Source: Candidatus Rokuibacteriota bacterium
GTDB taxonomy: Bacteria; Methylomirabilota; Methylomirabilia; Rokubacteriales; CSP1-6
Reading direction: 5' to 3'
DNA length: 14,311 nt
Assembly: GCA_016201645.1 (NCBI GenBank)
Contig: JACQCL010000119.1
Span: 1 to 14,311, forward strand
The notes under the pieces are model-generated. The model was not told the origin of the DNA, did not search any database, and saw nothing but the letters and a program-made list of their open reading frames with translations. Below are positions 1-6,753 of this stretch, in pieces. Positions within the stretch are counted from its first letter, which is position 1, and the number at the start of each line of letters is the position of its first letter. A program made the translations under genes and the position numbers.

Positions 1-727
1 CATCACGCTGAATCGCCCGCCGGCGAACGCCATCAACGAACAGCTCATGCGGGAGCTGGACGGCGCCCTGGCCGAGCTCGAAAAAGATCCCATGGCCCTC
101 TCGATCATCATCACGGGCTCCGGCGATCGGATCTTCTGCGGCGGCGCTGACTTGGGCTCCGCGTTTTCTGGCAGCAACCTGGAGGAGTTCATCAAGTTCG
201 GGACGGGCGTCCTCCGCCGGATCGAGCGGTTCCCCAAACCTGTCATCGCGGCGATCAACGGCCACGCGATGGGCGGCGGGTGCGAGATCGCTATCGCGTG
301 CCACCTCCGCATCATGAAGGAGACGGCCCGCATCGGCCAGACCGAGTCGAATCTCGGCATCATGCCAGGCTACGGCGGCACCCAGCGTCTGTCGCGGCTT
401 ATCGGGCGGACCAAGGCGCTGGAGTTCCTGATCCTGGGGACCCAGATCATGGCGCCCGAGGCGCTCCAGCTCGGCCTCGTGAACCGGCTGTCGAAGGAAG
501 GGGAGACGCTCAACGACGCCAAGGCGCTGGCTCGCCAGATCGCCACGCGGGCGCCGATCGCCACGCGCTTGATCCTGAACGTGGTGGATGAAGGGCTCAA
601 CACCGACATCGACCGAGCCCTCGAGCTCGAGATCCGGGCGTTCCTCGAGTCCCTCAGGACGGAAGATGCGGCCGAGGGGATCCAGGCCTTCTTCCAGAAG
701 CGGCCCGCCCGGTTCAAGGGGAAATAG
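1..727 (+). CDS. Enoyl-CoA hydratase/isomerase (crotonase family), 5'-truncated by window edge
   Basis: The reading frame is open from base 2 and already begins inside the conserved N-terminal strand (ITLNRPPANAIN), so only a short N-terminal piece is missing; the ATG at 47 is internal. Crotonases hydrate trans-2-enoyl-CoA or isomerise/cleave related thioesters in the cytoplasm. Numbered from the Met at 47, the oxyanion-hole segment FCGGADL lies at 30-36, the second one AMGGGCE at 74-80, and GQTES at 97-101. The two glutamates of true hydratases are both present (E80 and E100, matching E144 and E164 of rat mitochondrial hydratase), followed by the usual PGYGGTQRL. This supports real hydratase chemistry. 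The stop is 2 bp before the next ATG, so it is co-transcribed with the SDR. Chain specificity cannot be read from the sequence. Confidence 0.9.
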   Translation, partial: ITLNRPPANAINEQLMRELDGALAELEKDPMALSIIITGSGDRIFCGGADLGSAFSGSNLEEFIKFGTGVLRRIERFPKPVIAAINGHAMGGGCEIAIACHLRIMKETARIGQTESNLGIMPGYGGTQRLSRLIGRTKALEFLILGTQIMAPEALQLGLVNRLSKEGETLNDAKALARQIATRAPIATRLILNVVDEGLNTDIDRALELEIRAFLESLRTEDAAEGIQAFFQKRPARFKGK

Positions 728-729
728 CC

Positions 730-1479
730 ATGGACCTCGGGATCGAAGGAAAGGTCGCGCTTGTCACGGGCGGAGCCCGCAACCTGGGTCGCGCCGATGC
801 GCTGGTGCTCGCCCAAGAGGGGTGTGCCGTCGCGGTGCTCGACCTCAATGGCGAAGGCGCCCTGGAAACGGCCAAGGAGACTATGGACAAAGGGGGTCAG
901 GCGAAGGGCTACGCCTGCGACATCGCGGATCGCTCTCAGGTGAGGTCGGTCGTCGCTCAGGTCGAGAAAGACCTCGGGCCGGTGGATATCTGCGTCAACA
1001 ACGCCTCGATCGTCTTCACGTTGGCCCAGCTCAAGGACATGAAGGACGAGGACTGGGATCTGAACATGAACGTGAACCTCACGGGCACGTATAACGTGAC
1101 GAAAGCCGTCTTTCCGGGAATGAGGGAGCGGAAGTGGGGGCGCGTCATCTGCATGGCCTCGATCGCGGGCCTCATGGGCGGCTTCGGTCAAACCGCCTAC
1201 TCGACGACAAAGATGGGCGTGGTCGGGTTCGCCCGCTCTGTGGCCCTCGAAGGTGCGCGCTATAATGTCACCGCCAACGTGATCGCCCCCGGCATCATCG
1301 GTCCCATGGCCAGGCTCTCGCCCATGTACGATCGGATCGCCAAGCGCGTGGCGATGCAACGGGAAGGGGAGCCGGAGGACATCGCCCACGCCATTGCCTT
1401 CCTCTGCTCCGAGCGGGCGCGTTACATCACCGGCGCCGTCCTCACCGTCACGGGAGGCCTCGACCTCTTCACCTTCTGA
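730..1479 (+). CDS. SDR-family NAD-dependent oxidoreductase (probable hydroxyacyl-CoA dehydrogenase type)
   Basis: A 249-residue classical short-chain dehydrogenase. The cofactor loop reads TGGARNLG at residues 13-20, with NLG where most members have GIG. The NNAG motif is NNAS (90-93). The catalytic residues are S144, Y157 and K161 (YSTTK). D38 at the end of the second strand predicts NAD(H) rather than NADP(H). The C-terminal TGGLDLFTF ending is intact and the length is normal for the family. The ATG is 2 bp after the hydratase stop, with a purine-rich AAGGGG in that gene's tail serving as ribosome site. Placed between a hydratase and CoA-transferases, oxidation of a 3-hydroxyacyl-CoA or similar CoA-bound alcohol is the natural inference, but the substrate is not shown. 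Confidence 0.88.
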   Translation: MDLGIEGKVALVTGGARNLGRADALVLAQEGCAVAVLDLNGEGALETAKETMDKGGQAKGYACDIADRSQVRSVVAQVEKDLGPVDICVNNASIVFTLAQLKDMKDEDWDLNMNVNLTGTYNVTKAVFPGMRERKWGRVICMASIAGLMGGFGQTAYSTTKMGVVGFARSVALEGARYNVTANVIAPGIIGPMARLSPMYDRIAKRVAMQREGEPEDIAHAIAFLCSERARYITGAVLTVTGGLDLFTF

Positions 1480-1490
1480 TCTGCGACGAT

Positions 1491-1496
1491 AAGGAG
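1491..1496 (+). promoter_or_regulatory. Shine-Dalgarno site of the SCP2 gene
   Basis: AAGGAG lies 9 bases before the ATG at 1506 and fixes that start. It is the clearest ribosome site in the first operon. Confidence 0.7.
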
Positions 1497-1505
1497 TGTG
1501 TTCGC

Positions 1506-1826
1506 ATGCCGACAGTCAAAGAGACCTTCGAGTTGATGGCGAGCCGTTTCAAACCCGATAAGGCGCCCGGAGTCAATGCCGTCATCCAGTACGACATCAC
1601 CGGGGAGGGTGGCGGCACCTGGCACGCGACGATCAAGGACGGCAAGTGTACCGTGGGGTCGGGGGCGGCGACGAACCCCAACCTGACGCTCACGATGTCC
1701 GGGCAGGATTGGCTGGACATGCTGGCGGGGAAGGTCTCCGGCCAGATGGCCTTCATGTCCGGCAAGCTGAAGCTGAAAGGGGACATGGGGTTGGCCATGA
1801 AGATCGGGAGCATGTTCAGCGTCTAG
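1506..1826 (+). CDS. Stand-alone SCP2 sterol-carrier domain protein
   Basis: A 106-residue protein made of one SCP2 (sterol carrier protein 2) fold. Visible features are the N-terminal helix (FELMASRF), the strand pair around VIQYDITGEGGGTWHATIKDGKC, the ATNPNLTLTMSGQDWLDMLAGK segment typical of the family, and the closing KLKLKGDMGLAMKIGSMF. Such domains bind hydrophobic acyl-CoA or lipid ligands in a tunnel and have no catalytic residues. There is no signal peptide, so it should be cytoplasmic. It sits between the SDR and the CoA-transferases, with 26 bp upstream and 4 bp downstream, so it belongs to the operon. A role as acyl-CoA chaperone for the flanking enzymes is inferred from context. 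The same domain closes eukaryotic MFE-2 and SCP-x. Confidence 0.88.
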   Translation: MPTVKETFELMASRFKPDKAPGVNAVIQYDITGEGGGTWHATIKDGKCTVGSGAATNPNLTLTMSGQDWLDMLAGKVSGQMAFMSGKLKLKGDMGLAMKIGSMFSV

Positions 1827-1830
1827 GCCC

Positions 1831-3165
1831 GTGGCCCGAGACTATTTCCGGTGGGCTCAGGCGCTCTTTGACCCGGCCCGGCTCCACGAGAAACCCGAGG
1901 CCCTCCACGGCATCCGCGTCCTCGACCTCTCGGTCATCATCTTCGGCCCGGCGACCGCGGACTTCCTGGGAGAGCTGGGCGCCGAAGTGATCAAGGTCGA
2001 GATGCCGGGCCAGGGAGACGTGACCCGGATCCTGGGCGGCGCCTCCTTCTTCTGGAAGAACGTCTCCGTCGCGTTCTTTTCCCAGAACCACTCCAAGTAC
2101 CACGTCGGGATCGACATGCACAAGCCTGAGGGTCAGGGGCTAGTCCGGAAGCTGGCTGCCCGGTCAGACATCGTGATCGAGAACTTCAAGGCGGGGTGCC
2201 TGGAGGAGAAGTTCGGGATCGGCTACCGCCAGCTGCGCGAGGTCAACCCGCGCCTGATCTACGTGGCGAACACGGGCTTCGGCCAGTGGGGCCCGTTCGC
2301 CCGGGGGCGCGCCTCCTACGACGGGCTCGCCCAGGCCGTCTCAGGGCTCACGGCCATTACGGGGTTGCCCGGAGAGCATCCCACCAAGATCGGCAACTAC
2401 ATCGGCGACTGGTTCGGCGCCTGCATGTCGGCGGTCGGCGCGCTGGCGGCTCTCCACTGGCGCGACCGCACCGGGGAAGGCCAGTTTGTGGAAATGGCCC
2501 AATGTGAGGGACTGCTTCGCGCGATGGACTGGACGTGGCTCTACGCGGGCCTCACGAAGCGGGACCGGCCGCGAACCGGCAACCGCGATCCCGTCTTTTC
2601 TCCCTCGGGCGTCTATCGCTGCAAAGACGGGTTCGTGGCCTTGGTGGCAGGGACCGACGCTGAGTTTCGAAGACTGGCGCTGATGCTGGGCCAGCCCGGC
2701 CTCGCCAGAAACCCTCGCTTCGCGACCCGTGAATCCCGGCGCAATCCGGAGAATGCGGATCGGATGGATGCGCTCGTCCAGCAATGGTGCGAGAGAAGGT
2801 CCCGTTCCCAGGTGGAGAAGACGGCCCGCCGGTTTGGGGTGCCCGCGGCCCCGGTCATGACGGGGAAGGACCACTACGAGAGCCGCCACCTTCGCGCGCG
2901 GCGATCGGTCTGGGAGCACGAGGATCCCGTCTATGGACCAATGGTGGAGTATGGCCCCGCGCCGAAACTTTCCGCCACTCCGGCCCGGATCAAGTGGGCG
3001 GGGAAACCCGTGGGCTTTCACAACGAGTTCGTGCTGAAGAAGATCCTCGGTCTTTCAGACGATGAGATCCAGTCTCTGACCATGGCGGGAGTTGTCGGCA
3101 AGTGGGCTGACAAGGTGGGCGCCAAGCCTCCCGATGACTGGAAGGGCGAGGGGATTCTGCTGTGA
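1831..3165 (+). CDS. Family III CoA-transferase (CaiB/BaiF type), catalytic Asp present
   Basis: A 444-residue class III CoA-transferase starting at GTG. Such enzymes move CoA between acyl-CoA and a free acid through Asp-linked anhydride and thioester intermediates. The first Rossmann-like segment (RVLDLS...GELGAEVIKVEMPGQGD) spans 29-63, IENFK is at 116-120, and RLIYVANTGFGQWGPF at 141-156. The nucleophile is D193 in YIGDWFG (codon GAC at 2407-2409), placed like D169 of formyl-CoA transferase. The first ~27 residues are an extension ahead of the usual start. The next gene has a comparable extension, which supports the GTG start although no good ribosome site is visible. The start is 4 bp after the SCP2 stop, and the 3' end overlaps the next gene by 4 bp. 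The acid substrate is unknown. Confidence 0.92.
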   Translation: MARDYFRWAQALFDPARLHEKPEALHGIRVLDLSVIIFGPATADFLGELGAEVIKVEMPGQGDVTRILGGASFFWKNVSVAFFSQNHSKYHVGIDMHKPEGQGLVRKLAARSDIVIENFKAGCLEEKFGIGYRQLREVNPRLIYVANTGFGQWGPFARGRASYDGLAQAVSGLTAITGLPGEHPTKIGNYIGDWFGACMSAVGALAALHWRDRTGEGQFVEMAQCEGLLRAMDWTWLYAGLTKRDRPRTGNRDPVFSPSGVYRCKDGFVALVAGTDAEFRRLALMLGQPGLARNPRFATRESRRNPENADRMDALVQQWCERRSRSQVEKTARRFGVPAAPVMTGKDHYESRHLRARRSVWEHEDPVYGPMVEYGPAPKLSATPARIKWAGKPVGFHNEFVLKKILGLSDDEIQSLTMAGVVGKWADKVGAKPPDDWKGEGILL

Positions 3166-4448
3166 CCGAGCGGGTAGCGTGGCACGAGTGGATCCGGAGG
3201 GAGGAGGATCCGGCCCGGACCTCCGAGAGGCCCGAGGCGCTTGACGACCTCGTGGTGCTGGACATCTCCCAGGGACACTACGGCGCCTTTCTCACGGGGA
3301 CATACCTGGCCGAGCTGGGGGCGGAGGTGATCAAGGTCGAGCCTCCGGGAGGCGATCCCATCCGCCGTTGGGGTCCGCCTGATGCGACTGCAAACGGCAC
3401 CGGTCTGGCATTCGTGGCCGAAGCGCGGAACAAGTACTGCGTGACACTCAATTTGGACAAGCGCCAGGGTCGGACCATGCTCAAGGGGCTCGGGGCGCGG
3501 GCGGATGTTCTGATCGAGGGCTTCTCTCCCGGGTATCTGGACCGTCTCGGCCTCGGCTACCGTCAACTCTCCAAGATCAATCCGAGGCTGATCTACGTCG
3601 CGTGCTCGACGTATGGGCAATTCGGACCAAACGCGACGGCGCAAACCGGGGAATACGACCTGATTGATCAGGCGCTGTCAGGCCTGATCCACCTCACGGG
3701 GGATCCGGACGGTCCTCCGATCCGCGTGGGAAGCTGGATCAGCGCCTACGCCCAGGCGGCCTGGGCCTCCATGGCGATCCTGGCGGCTCTCTATTGGCGG
3801 AAGACGTCCCAGCAGGGGCAGATGATTGATGTCTCGGGGGCGGAGGCACTCCTGCGCTACCTGGAATATACTGTGCTGCTTTATCACGCGACTAACCAGG
3901 TGAGAGGACGGATGGGGCTCTACGAGCTTGCCGTCTTCCCATACACCTTCGTCCGCGTGAAGGACGGCTACGCCTTCATCGCGGGCTACACGGATCTGAA
4001 CTTCCAGGCGATCTGCCGTGTAATGGGCCGACCGGAGCTGGCCAGGGATCCCCGCTTCAACACCACGCTCCAGCGGACGCGGCTCGAGAACGAGGTGCTC
4101 CTCCGGGATGAGATCGAAAAATGGTCCGCGACGCTCACCGCGGATGAGATACTGAAACAGGTGCTCGCCGACCCGGGACCCGGGATCATTGTGTTCGGCC
4201 CCATGAACGCGCCGACCAAAGTGCTGCAGGAAGCCCACTGGTGGGAGCGCGGCTGCTTTAGAACCGTGGCGGACCCGCTGTACGGCGAACTGCTGCTCCA
4301 AATGCCGGCCTGGCGGATGACCCGGACGCCGCCACGCCTCAAGTGGGCCTGCCGCCCGCTGGGCTATCACAATGAACACGTGTACCAGAAGTACTTCGGC
4401 CTCGGCCCGGGACGCTTGGCCGAGCTCAAGAGCCAGGGGGTGCTCTGA
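3162..4448 (+). CDS. Family III CoA-transferase paralogue lacking the catalytic Asp
   Basis: A 428-residue paralogue of the preceding protein, coupled to it by a GTGA overlap (GTG start inside the previous stop). Shared landmarks are the N-terminal extension ending in PEAL, then VVLDIS, AELGAEVIKVEPPGGD, RLIYVACSTYGQFGP (142-156) and a C-terminal LKWACRPLGYHNEHV close to the neighbour's IKWAGKPVGFHNEFV. An ungapped alignment of the active-site stretch (RVGSWISAYAQ here, KIGNYIGDWFG in the neighbour) puts A195 (GCC, 3744-3746) where the nucleophilic Asp should be. The frame is otherwise intact, so it is not an obvious pseudogene. A non-catalytic or structural subunit of a heteromeric transferase is the simplest reading; two-subunit family III enzymes such as BbsEF of anaerobic toluene degraders are a precedent for the pairing. 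Confidence 0.88.
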   Translation: MTERVAWHEWIRREEDPARTSERPEALDDLVVLDISQGHYGAFLTGTYLAELGAEVIKVEPPGGDPIRRWGPPDATANGTGLAFVAEARNKYCVTLNLDKRQGRTMLKGLGARADVLIEGFSPGYLDRLGLGYRQLSKINPRLIYVACSTYGQFGPNATAQTGEYDLIDQALSGLIHLTGDPDGPPIRVGSWISAYAQAAWASMAILAALYWRKTSQQGQMIDVSGAEALLRYLEYTVLLYHATNQVRGRMGLYELAVFPYTFVRVKDGYAFIAGYTDLNFQAICRVMGRPELARDPRFNTTLQRTRLENEVLLRDEIEKWSATLTADEILKQVLADPGPGIIVFGPMNAPTKVLQEAHWWERGCFRTVADPLYGELLLQMPAWRMTRTPPRLKWACRPLGYHNEHVYQKYFGLGPGRLAELKSQGVL

Positions 4449-5503
4449 TGGAGGCTCAGGTGATCGCCCAGTGGCAGGAGGAGATGAACCGGAACCTGCG
4501 GCGGATGATGAACTTCGCCGAGCTGATGAACCAGAAGGAGCCTCTGGTGGGCCAGTCCCCACGGCAGGAGATCTACCGGAAGGGGAAGGCGCGCCTCTAT
4601 CGCTACGAGTCCACGCGGAGGTACCGGACGCCGGTCCTCTTCGTGCCTAACCTGGGGATCAGCCGGCCGTATGTCTTCGACCTGCTCCCGGGGGGGAGCT
4701 TTGTCGAGCACATGACCCGGGAAGGGTTCGACTTCTACCTCCTGGACTGGGGCGTGTTCGGCCCTGAGGACAACTCTCTCACGCTCGAAGATTGTGTCGT
4801 GCGGATCCTCCCGCGCATGGCGCGGAAGGTGCTGGAAGGCTCAAAAGCCGACGAGGTCACGCTGCTTGGCTATTGCATGGGGGGGCCGCTGTCGGCTTGT
4901 TTCATCGCCACCCACCCGGAGATCCCGGTGAAGAATTTCATCAATATGGCGGGCCCCATCGACTTCTCGAAGGCGGGCCACTTCGCGCTGTGGCTCAACC
5001 CCAAGTACTTCGACGCCGACAAGTTCGTGGACACGTTGGGGCAGATCCCGGCCGAGATGGTGAAGGCCGGCTTCAAGCTCCTCAAGCCCACCATGGACCT
5101 CAGCACGGGGCTGAACCTCTGGTGGAACCTCTGGAACGACAGCTACCTGACGGGGTTCAGGGCGCTGAACAAGTGGGCCAACGAGTACGTGGCGTTCCCC
5201 GGCGAGTTCTTCCGCCAGTGGGTGAAGGAATTCTACCAGCAGAACCGGATGCTCCGGGGGGAGCTGAGGCTCGGGGGCAAGGCCGTGCGGCTCCGGGACA
5301 TCCGGTGCCCGGTCTTTGTGGTGGGGGCAAAGGAGGACTATATCGCGCCGGCCTCGTGCGTGAAGGCCCTCATTGACGCGGTGGGGAGCACCGACAAGGG
5401 GTACGTCGAGCTGCCGGGAGGCCACATCTCTCTGATTGCGGGCCGGACGGCCGCGGTTCACTGCTGGCCCAAGGTGTCCGGGTGGTTGGGGCCGCGTTCC
5501 TAG
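4448..5503 (+). CDS. phaC: Class III-type PHA synthase catalytic subunit PhaC
   Basis: A 351-residue alpha/beta-hydrolase-fold polymerase that joins (R)-3-hydroxyacyl-CoA units into polyhydroxyalkanoate and releases CoA. The modified lipase box GYCMGG (141-146) carries the nucleophile C143. The triad is completed by D297 in GAKEDYIAP and H326 in PGGHISL. The length fits class III/IV synthases (about 350-360 residues) rather than class I/II (about 560 or more). Other family marks are VLFVPNLGISRPYVFDL (63-79) and the YLLDWG segment. The ATG shares one base with the stop of the Asp-less CoA-transferase (TGATG), so translation of CoA-transferase and polymerase is probably coupled. A partner gene of the PhaE type follows after 105 bp. 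Short- or medium-chain preference cannot be judged. Confidence 0.95.
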   Translation: MEAQVIAQWQEEMNRNLRRMMNFAELMNQKEPLVGQSPRQEIYRKGKARLYRYESTRRYRTPVLFVPNLGISRPYVFDLLPGGSFVEHMTREGFDFYLLDWGVFGPEDNSLTLEDCVVRILPRMARKVLEGSKADEVTLLGYCMGGPLSACFIATHPEIPVKNFINMAGPIDFSKAGHFALWLNPKYFDADKFVDTLGQIPAEMVKAGFKLLKPTMDLSTGLNLWWNLWNDSYLTGFRALNKWANEYVAFPGEFFRQWVKEFYQQNRMLRGELRLGGKAVRLRDIRCPVFVVGAKEDYIAPASCVKALIDAVGSTDKGYVELPGGHISLIAGRTAAVHCWPKVSGWLGPRS

Positions 5504-5549
5504 GGGGATGGGACGCATGCGCGAGCGAAGGCGAGCCTCCTTTGCGGGC

Positions 5550-5570
5550 ACCCACCCCTTGCGGGTGGGT
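5550..5570 (+). terminator. 8-bp perfect hairpin between phaC and phaE-like gene
   Basis: ACCCACCC (5550-5557) and GGGTGGGT (5563-5570) pair perfectly around a 5-base loop. No T-run follows, so this is not a standard intrinsic terminator. It may be an attenuator, an mRNA-stabilising 3' end for the phaC message, or chance. The remainder of the 105-bp gap shows no recognisable promoter. Confidence 0.35.
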
Positions 5571-5608
5571 CGTGAGCGTCAAAAGCGGTAGGATTATGAG
5601 GTGAGACC

Positions 5609-6190
5609 ATGATGGTAGATAACTCCGGCACCCAAGCACTTTTCGACCTGTGGAAGAAGCAGATCGAGGAAGGGACCCAGGCCTGGACCCGGCTGGTCGG
5701 CCAAACGGCCCAAGCCGGTCAGGGTCAGGCGCCGGATCCCCTCCAATTCTGGCGCCCGTTCATGGACGCGGGGATCGCGGGGTGGACGAAACTCCTGACC
5801 CAGGGGCCGCCGACTCCCGAGCTCCTGACACAGTGGAAACAGTTCCTGGACCAGTGGATCACGGCCTGGGGGAAAGTCCTGGAGCAGGCCATGGGGACGG
5901 AGGCCTTCGCCCAGGCCCTCGGGAAATATCTCGATCAGTGGCTGTCGATTCAGGCACCCGTGAAGAAGATCGCCGAAGAATCCACCGAGGCCACCCTCCA
6001 AGCTCTCGGCATGCCCTCCCGCAATCAGGTGGTGGGGATCGCCCGGCAGATGGTGGACCTCGAAGACCGGATCGAGGGACTGGAGGACCGCCTGGGCGCG
6101 CTGTTGGCGCGGATGGACGACCTCTTCAAGTCTCTCGCGGACCACGAGGCGGCCGCCGCCCGGCGGGCCGCGGAAAGGGTGGCTCAATGA
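5609..6190 (+). CDS. phaE: PhaE/PhaR-type PHA synthase partner subunit (short form)
   Basis: A 193-residue mainly helical protein. Its C-terminal third has the PhaE signature: LGMPSRNQV (133-141), then a heptad-like stretch LEDRIEGLEDRLGALLARMDDL (151-172) likely to form a coiled coil. Classical PhaE is about 350 residues, so this is a compact version nearer in size to the Bacillus PhaR subunit. In class III/IV synthases this subunit is required for activity or controls chain growth and granule assembly of PhaC. The N-terminal half holds three Trp-containing repeats (11-31, 44-64, 72-92). GAGGTGAG (5598-5605) precedes two adjacent ATGs (5609, 5612); either could be used. The gene overlaps the next by 4 bp (ATGA). 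Identification rests on the C-terminal motif and the position after phaC. Confidence 0.82.
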   Translation: MMVDNSGTQALFDLWKKQIEEGTQAWTRLVGQTAQAGQGQAPDPLQFWRPFMDAGIAGWTKLLTQGPPTPELLTQWKQFLDQWITAWGKVLEQAMGTEAFAQALGKYLDQWLSIQAPVKKIAEESTEATLQALGMPSRNQVVGIARQMVDLEDRIEGLEDRLGALLARMDDLFKSLADHEAAAARRAAERVAQ

Positions 6191-6753
6191 TCGGACGCGC
6201 GATCGACGAGCTGGCGGTGGGAGACTCGGCTGAAATCTCACGCGTGGTTTCGGAGGGGGACATCGGCGAGTTCGTGGACGCCGTGGGGGACCACAACCCC
6301 GTTCACTCCGACCCGGCCTTCGCTGCCGCGACCCCCTTCGGGGGCCCGATCGCCCCGGGCCTTTGGACCGCCGGGCTGGTCTCGGCCGTCATCGGCACCC
6401 GGCTGCCCGGCCCCGGGAGCATCTACGTCACGCAGGATCTCCAGTTTCTCAAACCTGTGAGAGCCGGCGATAAGATCACCGCCCGGGTCGAGGTGCTGGC
6501 GATTCGTCGGGAACGGAACAGGATTCGATTGAAGACCGTCTGCCTGAACCAACGGGGGGAAGAGGTCTTGGCGGGGGAGGCGTGGGTGATGCCGCCCGGG
6601 AAGCGGGTCGTCTATGTCGAGGATAAGAGCGGAATCGGCGCTTTGACCTTCTGGGCGCTTCATCCCTGGGCGTGGGCGGCGCAGGCCCTGAGCGTCTGGG
6701 GAATGTTGGGGTTGTCAGCGCTCGCCGCATGCCGCCCCCGCTCGACTACATGA
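6187..6753 (+). CDS. phaJ: (R)-specific enoyl-CoA hydratase (MaoC/hot-dog fold) with C-terminal hydrophobic tail
   Basis: A 188-residue protein. Residues 1-137 match PhaJ closely: hydratase-2 motif GDHNPVHSDPAF (34-45) with catalytic D35 and H40, then LPGPGSIYVTQ and FLKPVRAGDKITARVEV. It hydrates trans-2-enoyl-CoA to (R)-3-hydroxyacyl-CoA, the direct PhaC substrate. The ATG overlaps the phaE-like stop (ATGA), so it is translationally coupled. Unlike the 134-residue Aeromonas caviae enzyme it has ~45 extra C-terminal residues. A run of about 30 almost uncharged residues (152-181) contains four Trp (W156, W161, W163, W171) and could sit in a membrane or on the PHA granule surface. The last 8 bases overlap the opposite-strand phaB. 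No frameshift is evident; the tail stays in frame with the conserved domain. Confidence 0.88.
   Translation: MIGRAIDELAVGDSAEISRVVSEGDIGEFVDAVGDHNPVHSDPAFAAATPFGGPIAPGLWTAGLVSAVIGTRLPGPGSIYVTQDLQFLKPVRAGDKITARVEVLAIRRERNRIRLKTVCLNQRGEEVLAGEAWVMPPGKRVVYVEDKSGIGALTFWALHPWAWAAQALSVWGMLGLSALAACRPRSTT

Noticed and set aside
370..1389. 339-codon open frame on the minus strand across the hydratase and SDR genes
   Set aside because: It runs antisense to two strongly conserved genes; its translation is rich in His, Arg, Asp and Gly with no recognisable domain, as expected for GC-rich shadow frames.
3162..4448. Second CoA-transferase as a dead pseudogene
   Set aside because: There are no stops or frameshifts, the rest of the fold motifs are kept, and start and stop are tightly coupled to the neighbours. 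Loss of the Asp alone suggests a changed role rather than decay.
5650..6186. Long N-terminal extension of the phaJ frame overlapping the phaE-like gene
   Set aside because: Homology begins at the ATG at 6187, which overlaps the previous stop as ATGA. The upstream part is out-of-frame translation of the phaE-like gene.
6187..6753. Frameshift producing the PhaJ C-terminal tail
   Set aside because: The tail follows the conserved domain without a break, has a coherent hydrophobic pattern unlike shadow-frame translation, and the stop is close to the convergent phaB stop as expected for a natural gene end.
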